From positions 1 through 64,000 of the forward strand of contig JHVO01000008.1 in the NCBI GenBank assembly GCA_000620185.1: a stretch of 64,000 nucleotides of DNA. Direction: 5' to 3'. Positions 1 through 7,163 of this stretch are shown here, piece by piece. The notes under the pieces were generated by a model, which saw only the letters and a list, made by a program, of their open reading frames with translations, was not told the DNA's origin and made no database searches. The stretch comes from Geodermatophilaceae bacterium URHB0062 (GTDB lineage Bacteria > Actinomycetota > Actinomycetes > Mycobacteriales > Geodermatophilaceae). Position numbers and translations under genes: made by a program. Within the stretch, counting starts at the first letter, position 1; the number at the start of each line of letters is the position of its first letter.

Positions 1-336
1 CTGGCCCGCGCCGCGGCCTACTTCGCCGCCCACGGCATCGACCGGATCGAGCGGGTGATGACCGACAACGCCTGGGCCTACAAGCACTCCATCAAAGGCG
101 TCTGCGCCTCGCTCGGAGCCCGGCAGAAGTTCATCAGGCCGCACTGCCCGTGGCAGAACGGCAAGGTCGAACGCCTCAACCGCACCCTGGCAACCGAGTG
201 GGCCTACCGCCAGGTCTTCATCAGCAACGACGAACGCGCCGCCGCCCTTGCCCCCTGGATCGAGCACTACAACACTCGACGCCGCCACAGCGCTCTCGGC
301 GGACTCCCCCCGATCAGCCGCCTGGCACCAACCTGA
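1..336 (+). CDS. IS481-family transposase, C-terminal part (cut by window edge)
   Basis: This is the end of a DDE-type integrase-core transposase that cuts and joins the ends of an insertion sequence. The open frame enters from the left edge, so the N-terminal HTH and first catalytic Asp are not visible. What remains shows the second Asp in V-M-T-D-N-A-W and the catalytic Glu in G-K-V-E-R-L-N-R-T-L. The closing Y-N-T-R-R-R-H-S-A-L-G-G motif is typical of IS481/IS3-like elements. It stops with TGA 25 bases before a convergent gene. I could not define a terminal inverted repeat. Whether the copy is intact depends on sequence outside the window. Confidence 0.85.
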   Translation: MARAAAYFAAHGIDRIERVMTDNAWAYKHSIKGVCASLGARQKFIRPHCPWQNGKVERLNRTLATEWAYRQVFISNDERAAALAPWIEHYNTRRRHSALGGLPPISRLAPT

Positions 337-360
337 TGGCCGGGTACATCTAGGCCGCGA

Positions 361-1005
361 TCAGGACCGGCCGCCGGGCAGCACGACCAGACGCGGAGGG
401 CCGGCCGGCTCCGGCGGTGCGGCCGGACGGCGGGGCAGGGCGCGCCCGGCCGGATGACCAGCGGCCGGGGGCGGGCCCAGGCCCGTCAGGTCACGACGGG
501 GCGCGGTCTCGGCGGTGAGCTCCGCCGCCTCGATGCGGTCCTCCCGGAACCAGCGCAGCTCCTCGCGCTGCCGGCACCACGCCACGAGGAAGAGGTGCTG
601 GTGGTTGCGGACGAGCAGTTGGGGTTCCACCTCGCGCCGCGAGTCCCTCCCCTGCCCGTCGCGATAGCAGAGGGCGACGACGCGGCGCCGGGTGATCGCG
701 GCCTCGATCACCGAGCGGACTTCGGCCACACGGTCGGCGGCAGCGCTGACCCCGAGGCTCGTGGCCAGCAGGTGGGCCCGCCGGCGCGGATCCGGCTCGA
801 GCGCCGCCAGCACCTTCTCCAGTGCGCCGCGGCCCGCCTCGGCGTACGGCCCGTCCGGCCGCGCCGAGAGCGCGACGGCGACGGCCGCGGCCTCCTCGGG
901 CGTGAGGGCGACCGGGGGGAGCGTTCCGGGGGAGCGGGGCTCGGTGCGGTTCACGTCGCGGATGCTGACACCGGCGTCTGACAATTCCGGCGGACGCGCC
1001 GACAC
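361..1005 (-). CDS. WYL-domain protein lacking a recognisable HTH
   Basis: WYL-domain proteins are usually YafY/PafC-like transcription factors with an N-terminal winged helix and a ligand- or nucleic-acid-sensing WYL domain. This 214-residue product has the middle and WYL parts. There is a P-P-V-A-L-T-P-E-E-A helical segment near residue 30, then V-V-A-L-C-Y-R-D and H-L-F-L-V-A-W near residues 110-145. Only about 25 residues precede the middle domain, so the usual HTH of roughly 60 residues is missing. The tail after residue 180 is Pro/Arg-rich and unlike the family. The GTG start lies 15 bases from the divergent tRNA-Sec gene, next to an IS481 end, so truncation of a once complete regulator is plausible. 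It may be non-functional. Confidence 0.6.
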   Translation of the reverse strand: MSARPPELSDAGVSIRDVNRTEPRSPGTLPPVALTPEEAAAVAVALSARPDGPYAEAGRGALEKVLAALEPDPRRRAHLLATSLGVSAAADRVAEVRSVIEAAITRRRVVALCYRDGQGRDSRREVEPQLLVRNHQHLFLVAWCRQREELRWFREDRIEAAELTAETAPRRDLTGLGPPPAAGHPAGRALPRRPAAPPEPAGPPRLVVLPGGRS

Positions 1006-1006
1006 G

Positions 1007-1012
1007 TAGGCT
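1007..1012 (+). promoter_or_regulatory. Putative -10 element of the tRNA-Sec gene
   Basis: TAGGCT fits the actinobacterial TAnnnT -10 pattern and lies 7 bases before the first base of the tRNA. No good -35 hexamer is visible at 16-18 bases. It overlaps the start of the divergent WYL gene. This is inference from spacing only. Confidence 0.35.
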
Positions 1013-1019
1013 GTGCGGC

Positions 1020-1115
1020 GGAGGCGTCAGGGTGTCTGGTGACCCCCGCGGCCTCTAAAGCCGACGTGGCCGAGTAGCTCGGTCAGGCGGGTTCGATTCC
1101 CGTCCGCCTCCGCCA
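1020..1115 (+). tRNA. selC: tRNA-Sec with CTA anticodon (predicted to read UAG)
   Basis: A 96-nt tRNA gene with an encoded CCA end. Acceptor: bases 1020-1026 pair with 1105-1111, and the eighth position is T1027 opposite C1104. The D arm is long with a 4-nt TGGT loop, as in bacterial tRNA-Sec, with one mismatch (T1033/C1044). The anticodon stem is 1049-1052 with 1060-1063. The seven-base loop 1053-1059 is C-T-C-T-A-A-A, putting CTA at 1055-1057. The long variable arm pairs 1068-1074 with 1078-1084. T stem: 1087-1091 with 1099-1103, loop TTCGATT. The long D stem, long variable arm and downstream selA-selB identify tRNA-Sec. Escherichia coli selC has TCA here. The gene feeds seryl-tRNA to SelA for conversion to selenocysteinyl-tRNA, delivered by SelB. 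UAG-reading tRNA-Sec has been reported for Geodermatophilus and Blastococcus (recalled, not searched). Confidence 0.93.
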
Positions 1116-1130
1116 AGCCTTTCCTCCGCC

Positions 1131-1136
1131 TACCCT
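1131..1136 (+). promoter_or_regulatory. Putative -10 element for leaderless selA mRNA
   Basis: TACCCT lies 8 bases before the selA ATG and there is no Shine-Dalgarno sequence between them. The same TAnnnT-to-start spacing recurs before the HIT, dus and DUF4232 genes. selA may therefore be transcribed from its own start in addition to read-through from the tRNA. Inference. Confidence 0.4.
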
Positions 1137-1144
1137 CCGTAGCG

Positions 1145-2455
1145 ATGAGCGAGGACCCCCGGCGCCTGGTGCCGCGCACCGACACGCTGCTGGCCGATCC
1201 GCAGCTGGCCGACGCCGGCGCCCGGCTCGGCCGCGGGGTGGTGAAGAGCGCGGTCCAGCGCGTCCAGCAGCGGATCCGCGACGGCGAGGTCGCTCCGCCC
1301 GACGCCGTCGACGCCGTCCTCGCCGCGCTGCCTGCCACGGCGGGCAGCCTGCAGCCCGTGCTCAACGCGACCGGTGTCGTCGTCCACACCAACCTCGGGC
1401 GGGCGCCGTTGTCACCGGCTGCGGTCGAGGCGATCACCGCAGCCGCCGGCACCACCGACGTGGAGCTCGACCTCGGCACCGGCCGGCGCGGCCCCCGGGG
1501 CGAGGCCGCCCTCGCCGCGCTGCTCGAGGCCGTGCCTGCCGCCGAGGCGGCCCTGGTGGTCAACAACTGCGCCGCGGCCCTCGCCCTCGTCGCGACCGCG
1601 TTCGGCCAGGGCCGGGAGCTCGTGCTCGCGCGCGGTGAGCTGGTCGAGATCGGCGACGGCTTCCGCATCCCCGACCTGCTGGAGAGCACCGGTGCTCGGC
1701 TGCACGAGGTGGGGACGACGAACCGCGTCACGCCGGCCGACTATCGCGGCGCCCTGGGACCGCAGACCGGCGCCGTCCTCAAGGTGCACCCCTCGAACTT
1801 CGTCGTCCGCGGCTTCACCCGCGCCGTGGAGGTGCGTGAGCTCGCCGCTGTCCTGGCCGGAACCGGCGTCCCGCTGGTCGCCGACGTCGGGTCGGGGCTG
1901 CTCCGGCGCCACCCCGCGCTGCCGGACGAGCCCGACCTGCAGAGCACCCTGGCCGCCGGCGCCGACCTGGTACTGGCCAGCGGGGACAAGCTGCTCGGCG
2001 GGCCGCAGGCCGGGCTGGTCCTCGGCCGGGCCGACCTGGTGCAGCGGCTGCGGAGGCATCCGTTGTACCGCGCGCTGCGGGTCGACAAGACTATCCTCGC
2101 CGCCCTGGAGGCGACGCTGCGCGGACCCGTGCCGCCGGTCCAGGAGATGCTGGCGGCCGACGTCGTGACCCTCCGCGAGCGGGCGCGGGCACTGGCCGAC
2201 CGGCTCACGGCCGGCGGCCTGGACGCGCAGGCCGTCGACGCCTCCGCGCGGGTCGGGGGCGGGGGCGCGCCCGAGCACCTGCTCCCCAGCGCCGCCGTCT
2301 CGCTGCCCGCGTCGTTCGCCGGTGCCCTGCGGCGGGCCACGCCCCCGGTCGTCGGCTACGTCGAGGACGACCGGACGCTGCTGAACCTGCGCAGCGTGCC
2401 GTCGTCCGCCGACGAGACGCTCGCCGCCGCCGTCCTCGGGGTCGCGGCCGAGTGA
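1145..2455 (+). CDS. selA: L-seryl-tRNA(Sec) selenium transferase
   Basis: SelA is a PLP enzyme that turns seryl-tRNA-Sec into selenocysteinyl-tRNA-Sec using selenophosphate. The 436-residue product is close to the bacterial norm (about 460). It shows the family core V-L-N-A-T-G-V-V-V-H-T-N-L-G-R-A near residues 76-90 and the PLP-lysine motif S-G-D-K-L-L-G-G-P-Q, with Lys282. The ATG lies 29 bases after the tRNA-Sec CCA end. selB overlaps the stop by four bases (GTGA), so the two are translationally coupled. selD is not in the window, so selenophosphate must be made from a gene elsewhere. The enzyme recognises the tRNA body, so the altered anticodon need not affect this step. Confidence 0.97.
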   Translation: MSEDPRRLVPRTDTLLADPQLADAGARLGRGVVKSAVQRVQQRIRDGEVAPPDAVDAVLAALPATAGSLQPVLNATGVVVHTNLGRAPLSPAAVEAITAAAGTTDVELDLGTGRRGPRGEAALAALLEAVPAAEAALVVNNCAAALALVATAFGQGRELVLARGELVEIGDGFRIPDLLESTGARLHEVGTTNRVTPADYRGALGPQTGAVLKVHPSNFVVRGFTRAVEVRELAAVLAGTGVPLVADVGSGLLRRHPALPDEPDLQSTLAAGADLVLASGDKLLGGPQAGLVLGRADLVQRLRRHPLYRALRVDKTILAALEATLRGPVPPVQEMLAADVVTLRERARALADRLTAGGLDAQAVDASARVGGGGAPEHLLPSAAVSLPASFAGALRRATPPVVGYVEDDRTLLNLRSVPSSADETLAAAVLGVAAE

Positions 2456-4206
2456 CCGGCATGGACGTCATCGCGACCGCCGGGCACGTCGACCACGGCA
2501 AGTCGGCGCTGGTCCGGGCCCTCACCGGCATGGAGCCCGACCGGTGGGCGGAGGAACGCCGCAGGGGGCTCACGATCGACCTCGGCTTCGCCTGGACGAC
2601 GCTGCCGAGCGGCCGCCGCGTGGCGATCGTCGACGTCCCGGGGCACGAGCGGTTCGTCGGCAACATGCTGGCCGGGGTGGGGCCGGTGCCCGCGGCACTG
2701 GTCGTGGTCGCGGCGGACGACGGGTGGTCGGCACAGACGGCCGAGCACGTCGCCGTCCTCGACACCCTCGGCGTGCGGCACGCCCTGCTCGCGGTGACCA
2801 AGGCCGACCTCGCCGATCCCGCGCCCGTCCTGGCCGACGCGCGGGCCCGGCTGGCGAAGACGTCGATGGGGACCGTGCCCGCCGTCGCGGTGAGCTCCGT
2901 GACCGGAGCGGGGGTGCCGGAGCTGCGCGACGCCCTCGACCGTCTGCTGGCCGGGCTGCCCGCGGCCGATCCGGCCGCGCCCGTGCGGCTCTGGATCGAC
3001 CGGGCGTTCACGATCCGCGGCGCGGGCACCGTGGTCACCGGCACGCTCGCCGCCGGCACGGTGGCCACCGGCGATCGGCTGATCCTGGGCGACCGCGAGC
3101 TGACGGTGCGGGGGGTCCAGTCCCTCGGGGAACCTGTGGAGCGGGCGGTCGCCACGGCCCGCGTCGCCCTGAACCTGCGCGGCGTCGCCGTCGAGGAGCT
3201 GTCCCGCGGCGACGCGCTGCTCACGCCCGGTGCGTTCCGGCGTACCGACGTCGTCGACGTGAGCCTGGCCGGGGCGCCGGAGCGAAGGCCGCCGGCGGAG
3301 GCGGTCGTGCACATCGGCTCGGCGACGGTCGGTGCCCGGCTGCGGCCGCTGGACGGCGCCGTCGTCCGCCTGCGTCTCGCGGCCGCACTTCCCTTGCGGA
3401 TCGGTGACCGGCTGCTGCTGCGGGACCCCGGGAGCCGGCGGGTGTCGGGTGCCGACGTCCGGGACGTCGATCCGCCGGAGCTGCGCCGTCGCGGCGCGGC
3501 GCGGCAGCGGGCCGCCGAGCTCGCCGCCCAGCCGCACGGGACCGCGGGTGCGGCCGCCGACCTGGCCCGCCGCCGCAACGTCCGGGCCGACGACTTCGCC
3601 GCGATGGGCTGGCCGATCCCGGACGACGCACAGCGCGTGGGACCGTGGCTGCTGGCGGCCGGGCTGGCCGACGAGCTCACGGCCGCCGTGCCGGAGCTGG
3701 TCGCCCGGTACCGGCGCGCGCACCCGCTCGAACCGGGCCCGCCGGTCGAGGTGGTGCGGCGGCAGCTCGACCTCCCGGACGCCGAGCTGGTGGCCGTCGT
3801 CGTCCGTCCGCCGTTGGTGCTCCGGGAGGGCCGCGTCGTCCAGGCGGCGGCCGACCTGCCCCCGGCGGTGCAGCGGGCGGTCGACGCGATCCGGGCCCGC
3901 CTGGCGGCCGATCCCTTCGCGGCACCTGAGGTGCCGGACCTGGCGGCGGCCGGATTGGGCGTCCGGGAACTGGCGGCCGCCGTGCGCAGCGGTCAGCTCG
4001 TCCGGGTCGCCGACGCCGTCTACCTCGCGCCGGGGATCGCGGATGAGGCGCGTGCCCGGCTGGCGGCGATCCCGCAGCCGTTCACGCTGAGCCAGGCGCG
4101 TCAGGCGTGGGGCACCAGCCGGCGGGTCGCCGTGCCGCTCGCCGAGTGGCTCGACGCGCAGGGGGTCACGGTACGGCTGCCGGACAACACCCGTCGGCTG
4201 CGCTGA
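2452..4206 (+). CDS. selB: Selenocysteine-specific elongation factor
   Basis: SelB is the EF-Tu-like GTPase that carries Sec-tRNA to the ribosome and binds the SECIS hairpin in the mRNA. The 584-residue product has the G1 loop G-H-V-D-H-G-K-S at residues 11-18, D-V-P-G-H-E (G3) and T-K-A-D (G4). EF-Tu-like beta barrels follow (A-F-T-I-R-G-A-G-T-V-V-T-G-T). The C-terminal third is a run of winged-helix repeats that bind SECIS. The GTG start overlaps the selA stop; an ATG three codons downstream is the alternative. If the tRNA reads UAG, this protein must act on SECIS elements placed after UAG codons. Nothing in its GTPase motifs looks defective. Confidence 0.96.
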   Translation: MTGMDVIATAGHVDHGKSALVRALTGMEPDRWAEERRRGLTIDLGFAWTTLPSGRRVAIVDVPGHERFVGNMLAGVGPVPAALVVVAADDGWSAQTAEHVAVLDTLGVRHALLAVTKADLADPAPVLADARARLAKTSMGTVPAVAVSSVTGAGVPELRDALDRLLAGLPAADPAAPVRLWIDRAFTIRGAGTVVTGTLAAGTVATGDRLILGDRELTVRGVQSLGEPVERAVATARVALNLRGVAVEELSRGDALLTPGAFRRTDVVDVSLAGAPERRPPAEAVVHIGSATVGARLRPLDGAVVRLRLAAALPLRIGDRLLLRDPGSRRVSGADVRDVDPPELRRRGAARQRAAELAAQPHGTAGAAADLARRRNVRADDFAAMGWPIPDDAQRVGPWLLAAGLADELTAAVPELVARYRRAHPLEPGPPVEVVRRQLDLPDAELVAVVVRPPLVLREGRVVQAAADLPPAVQRAVDAIRARLAADPFAAPEVPDLAAAGLGVRELAAAVRSGQLVRVADAVYLAPGIADEARARLAAIPQPFTLSQARQAWGTSRRVAVPLAEWLDAQGVTVRLPDNTRRLR

Positions 4207-4212
4207 CCCGCC

Positions 4213-4371
4213 TCAGATGCCGCCGCCGGCCTCACGCAGCATGCGGGCGCGGTCCTCGTGCTCGTCGGACAGGGGAGGCAGCGACGCGACGTCCACGGTC
4301 TCGACGGTGTCCTGGGGCAGCACCGGCTCGGGCAGGGCACGGAAGCGCTCGCGGTCGTCCCGCTCGGTCAT
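4213..4371 (-). CDS. Small acidic hypothetical protein (52 aa)
   Basis: A short open frame convergent with selB, six bases from its stop. It begins M-T-E-R-D-D-R-E-R-F-R-A-L-P-E-P-V and continues with an acidic middle (D-T-V-E-T-V-D-V) and a C-terminal E-A-G-G-G-I. No membrane segment or signal peptide is present. The frame is clean and the composition protein-like, and short proteins of this style are common beside actinobacterial core genes. I do not recognise a function. It lies 39 bases downstream of the stop of the enoyl-CoA hydratase on the same strand, so it may be the second gene of that transcript. Confidence 0.55.
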   Translation of the reverse strand: MTERDDRERFRALPEPVLPQDTVETVDVASLPPLSDEHEDRARMLREAGGGI

Positions 4372-4409
4372 GACCGCAGCATCCGGTGTGCCCTGGATCC
4401 ATGCAAGCG

Positions 4410-5180
4410 TCAGTCGGCGACCGGCACCCATCGGGCGGCGCGCTTCTCGCGGAACGAGGCGATGCCCTCCTGGCCCTCGTCGCTGGCGAAGAACCGCGCG
4501 GACAGCTCCAGCAGGTCGTCGAACCGCAGGTCGGGCGTCCCGGCGCGCAGCAGCCGCTTCGTCTCGGCCAGAGCGGCCGGGGCGCCGGCGGTGAGGTGGA
4601 CCAGCTGCGCGCGCAGCTCCCCGTCGACGTCGGAGTCGGGCACCACCAGGTCGATCAGGCCACCGGTCGCCGCGGCCTCGGCATCGAACACCTGGCCGGT
4701 GAGCATCAGCCGGTGCGCGACGTGCGGCACCATGCGCGGCAGCACGACGGCGGAGATGACCGCGGGCACCAGCCCGAGGCGCACCTCCGAGAACGCGAAG
4801 GTCGCCGACGAGCCGGCCACCACCACGTCGCACGCCGCGAGCAGCCCGACGCCTCCGGCCCGCGCCGGACCGCGGACCACGGCGACCACCGGCTTCGGCG
4901 CGGACCAGATCGCCTCGAGCAGGTCGGGAAACTCGCGCACCCCCTGGTCCTGCGACCCGCTGCCCGCGGCCTCGCCCAGGTCCATGCCCGAGCAGAAGAC
5001 GCGGCCGGTGTGGTCGAGCACGACCACGCGGACGGCGTCGTCGCGCAGCGCGTCGTCCAGGGCGGCACGCAGCTGCGCGCGCATCGCACGGGAGAGCGCG
5101 TTGCGGTTGGCGGGGGAGTCGAGGGTCAGCGTCGCGACGCCGTGCGCGACCTCCACCTGCACCACTCGGTCGGGAGTCAC
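4410..5180 (-). CDS. Enoyl-CoA hydratase/isomerase family protein
   Basis: A 256-residue crotonase-fold protein, the usual length. Crotonases hydrate or isomerise acyl-CoA thioesters, mostly in fatty acid and amino acid breakdown. Oxyanion-hole segments are visible: F-C-S-G-M-D-L-G near residue 62, and A-R-A-G-G-V-G-L-L-A-A-C-D-V-V-V-A near residue 105. The later E-V-R-L-G-L-V-P motif also fits. The family's second catalytic Glu position is not obvious, so the exact reaction is open. The GTG start (V-T-P-D-R-V-V-Q-V-E-V) gives a standard N-terminus. It is divergent from hemW, with about 48 bases between the two starts for both promoters. Confidence 0.9.
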   Translation of the reverse strand: MTPDRVVQVEVAHGVATLTLDSPANRNALSRAMRAQLRAALDDALRDDAVRVVVLDHTGRVFCSGMDLGEAAGSGSQDQGVREFPDLLEAIWSAPKPVVAVVRGPARAGGVGLLAACDVVVAGSSATFAFSEVRLGLVPAVISAVVLPRMVPHVAHRLMLTGQVFDAEAAATGGLIDLVVPDSDVDGELRAQLVHLTAGAPAALAETKRLLRAGTPDLRFDDLLELSARFFASDEGQEGIASFREKRAARWVPVAD

Positions 5181-5228
5181 AGGCGCATCCTGCCGGGACG
5201 AGGCGGGCACGCGGCACACTGGGAGCAG

Positions 5229-6449
5229 ATGAACACCGTCCTGCCCCTGCTCGAGAGCCCGACGAGGTCGCTCGAGCTGCCCGAGTCCGCCCGCGACGGG
5301 CTGACTACCACCCCGTTCGGGCTGTACGTGCACGTGCCGTTCTGCGCGACCCGCTGCGGCTACTGCGACTTCAACACCTACACCTCCGACGAGCTCGGCC
5401 CCGGCGCGAACCGCGCCGAGTACGCCGGCACCGCGATCGCGGAGCTGCGCCGGGCCGCCGCGACCCTCGGCCCCGACCTGCCGACGGTGTCCACGGTGTT
5501 CGTCGGAGGCGGCACGCCGACCCTGCTGCCCGCCTACGACCTCGCCGCCGTCCTCGCCGCCGTCCGCGACCTCTTCCCGGTGGCCGACGACGTCGAGGTG
5601 ACCACGGAGGCCAACCCCGAGTCGGTCACGCCCGCTTCGCTGGCCCGGCTGCGCGAGGGCGGCTTCACCCGCGTCAGCCTCGGCATGCAGTCGGCCGCCG
5701 AGCACGTGCTCGCGGTGCTCGACCGCCGGCACACGCCGGGCCGGGCGGTCGAGGCCGCGCACGAGGCCCGCGCCGCCGGCTTCGAGCACGTCAACCTCGA
5801 CCTCATCTACGGCGCGCCGGGGGAGACCGACGCCGACTGGGCCGCCTCGCTCGACGCCGTCCTGGCCTCCCCGGTCGACCACGTGAGCGCCTACGCGCTG
5901 ATCGTCGAGGACGGCACCCGGCTCGCCCGCCGGATCTCCCGCGGCGAGCTGCCCATGCCCGATGACGACGTCCTCGCCGACCGCTACGAGGCCGCCGACG
6001 CGACCCTGCGGACGGCGGGCTTCGACTGGTACGAGGTCTCGAACTGGGCCACGTCGGAGGCGGGCCGCTGCCGGCACAACGAGCTGTACTGGGCCAACGC
6101 CAACTGGTGGGGGATCGGTCCGGGGGCGCACAGCCACGTCGGCGGGCTGCGCTGGTGGAACGTGAAGCACCCGGCCGCCTACGCCGACCGGCTCGCCTCG
6201 GGCGCGAGCCCGGCTCAGGACGCCGAACTGCTCACCGACGCCGACCGCGCGCTGGAGACGGTCATGCTCGGGCTGCGGCTGCGCGACGGACTGCCGCTCG
6301 GAGCGCTGACCGACGTCGGCCGGGTGCGCGCCCGCGACGCCGTCGTCCGCGGCCTGCTGGAGCCGGCGGCGCACGAGGCGGGTCGCGCCGTCCTCACCGA
6401 CCGCGGCCGCCTGCTGGCCGACGCCGTGGTGCGGGACCTGACTGACTGA
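5229..6449 (+). CDS. hemW: Radical SAM heme chaperone HemW
   Basis: HemW is a radical SAM family protein now viewed as a heme chaperone; many entries still call it coproporphyrinogen III oxidase-like. The 406-residue product has the cluster motif C-x3-C-x2-C at Cys39, Cys43 and Cys46 (V-P-F-C-A-T-R-C-G-Y-C-D). The G-G-G-T-P-T SAM motif follows near residue 99, and the C-terminal HemW domain after residue 300. The ATG has GGGAG just upstream. CACACT eight bases before the start could also serve as a -10. In many actinobacteria hemW precedes hrcA-dnaJ, as it does here. It does not carry the extra N-terminal Cys of true HemN. Confidence 0.93.
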   Translation: MNTVLPLLESPTRSLELPESARDGLTTTPFGLYVHVPFCATRCGYCDFNTYTSDELGPGANRAEYAGTAIAELRRAAATLGPDLPTVSTVFVGGGTPTLLPAYDLAAVLAAVRDLFPVADDVEVTTEANPESVTPASLARLREGGFTRVSLGMQSAAEHVLAVLDRRHTPGRAVEAAHEARAAGFEHVNLDLIYGAPGETDADWAASLDAVLASPVDHVSAYALIVEDGTRLARRISRGELPMPDDDVLADRYEAADATLRTAGFDWYEVSNWATSEAGRCRHNELYWANANWWGIGPGAHSHVGGLRWWNVKHPAAYADRLASGASPAQDAELLTDADRALETVMLGLRLRDGLPLGALTDVGRVRARDAVVRGLLEPAAHEAGRAVLTDRGRLLADAVVRDLTD

Positions 6450-6460
6450 GCTGTGCACTC

Positions 6461-6479
6461 TGTCGTCCTCCGGACGACA
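6461..6479 (+). terminator. Hairpin after hemW
   Basis: TGTCGTCC and GGACGACA form a perfect 8-bp stem with a 3-base loop, 11 bases after the hemW stop. No T-tract follows, which is usual for high-GC actinobacteria. The remaining 87 bases before the next (convergent) gene show nothing I recognise. Confidence 0.5.
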
Positions 6480-6566
6480 CCGCGGCCAAGTGCCGTGCCC
6501 CAGCCGGCAGAGCCCCCCTTGTCGCTCCTCGCGGACCCTCCGGGCCCACTCGTCGCGACAGCTCGG

Positions 6567-6995
6567 TCAGTTCCGTCGCGGGTCGGGCACTGGCGGCTGC
6601 GCGGGGATGGCGGCTGTGCTGGTGCCGGGGGAGGCCTCGACCGGGGTGAGCGAGTCGAGGTCGAGCACCCGCACGTGGATCACGTTGCGCTGCTGCAGCG
6701 CCGCGCGCAGGGCCCGGTGCAGCCCGTCCTCGAGGTAGAGCTCGCCGTGCCACTGCACCGCGTGGGGGAACAGGTCGCCGTAGAACGTCGAGTCGTCGGC
6801 CAGGAGGGCGTCGAGCGCCAGCTCCCGCTTCGTGGTGATCAGCGTGTCCATCCGCACCTGACGGGGCGGGATCATCGCCCAGTCCCGGGTGGACAGTCCG
6901 TGGTCGGGATACGGGCGGCCGTCGTGTACCGCTTTGAAGATCAGGGAGACCGACCTCCGCTCTCTGCCCCGGACCGGGGCGCCGACGGCTGACAC
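6567..6995 (-). CDS. ParB-like-fold conserved protein divergent from hrcA
   Basis: A 142-residue protein if the GTG start is used. It carries [15 protein letters not shown] near residue 48 and [14 protein letters not shown] near residue 96. This resembles the ParB/Srx-like fold, in which a Gly-His-Arg box follows a short basic-acidic strand. No HTH follows, so it is unlikely to be a chromosome-partition ParB. The tail is Pro-rich. The start is uncertain. The likely family start lies near the S-L-I-F-K segment, where only a CTG (6944) with an upstream GGAGG is available. It shares the 168-bp gap holding the CIRCE operator with hrcA. I do not know its function. Confidence 0.6.
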   Translation of the reverse strand: MSAVGAPVRGRERRSVSLIFKAVHDGRPYPDHGLSTRDWAMIPPRQVRMDTLITTKRELALDALLADDSTFYGDLFPHAVQWHGELYLEDGLHRALRAALQQRNVIHVRVLDLDSLTPVEASPGTSTAAIPAQPPVPDPRRN

Positions 6996-7089
6996 CCTAA
7001 CCGCAGGCAGGCCCGGGTGCCGTGCCCTCCGGCGGGTGAGACCATCCGCGAGCCCCGCGACGGGCGACGGCTCCAGTCGTATGCTGGCT

Positions 7090-7114
7090 TGGCACTCTGT
7101 CCGTGCGAGTGCCA
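7090..7114 (+). promoter_or_regulatory. CIRCE operator (HrcA binding site)
   Basis: TGGCACTC and GAGTGCCA form a perfect 8-bp inverted repeat with a 9-base spacer. This is the signature of the CIRCE element that HrcA binds to repress heat-shock genes. It lies 49 bases upstream of the hrcA GTG, giving the expected autoregulation of hrcA-dnaJ. It is also upstream of the divergent ParB-like gene. Confidence 0.88.
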
Positions 7115-7163
7115 GCTGAGGCCAGGCCCGCACGGCACGTCGACCGGTACGGGGAGGTGCACC

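Noticed and set aside
2356-3723. Long open frame on the minus strand opposite selB
   Set aside because: Arg/Pro/Gly-rich with no family motif; a by-product of high GC opposite a clear gene.
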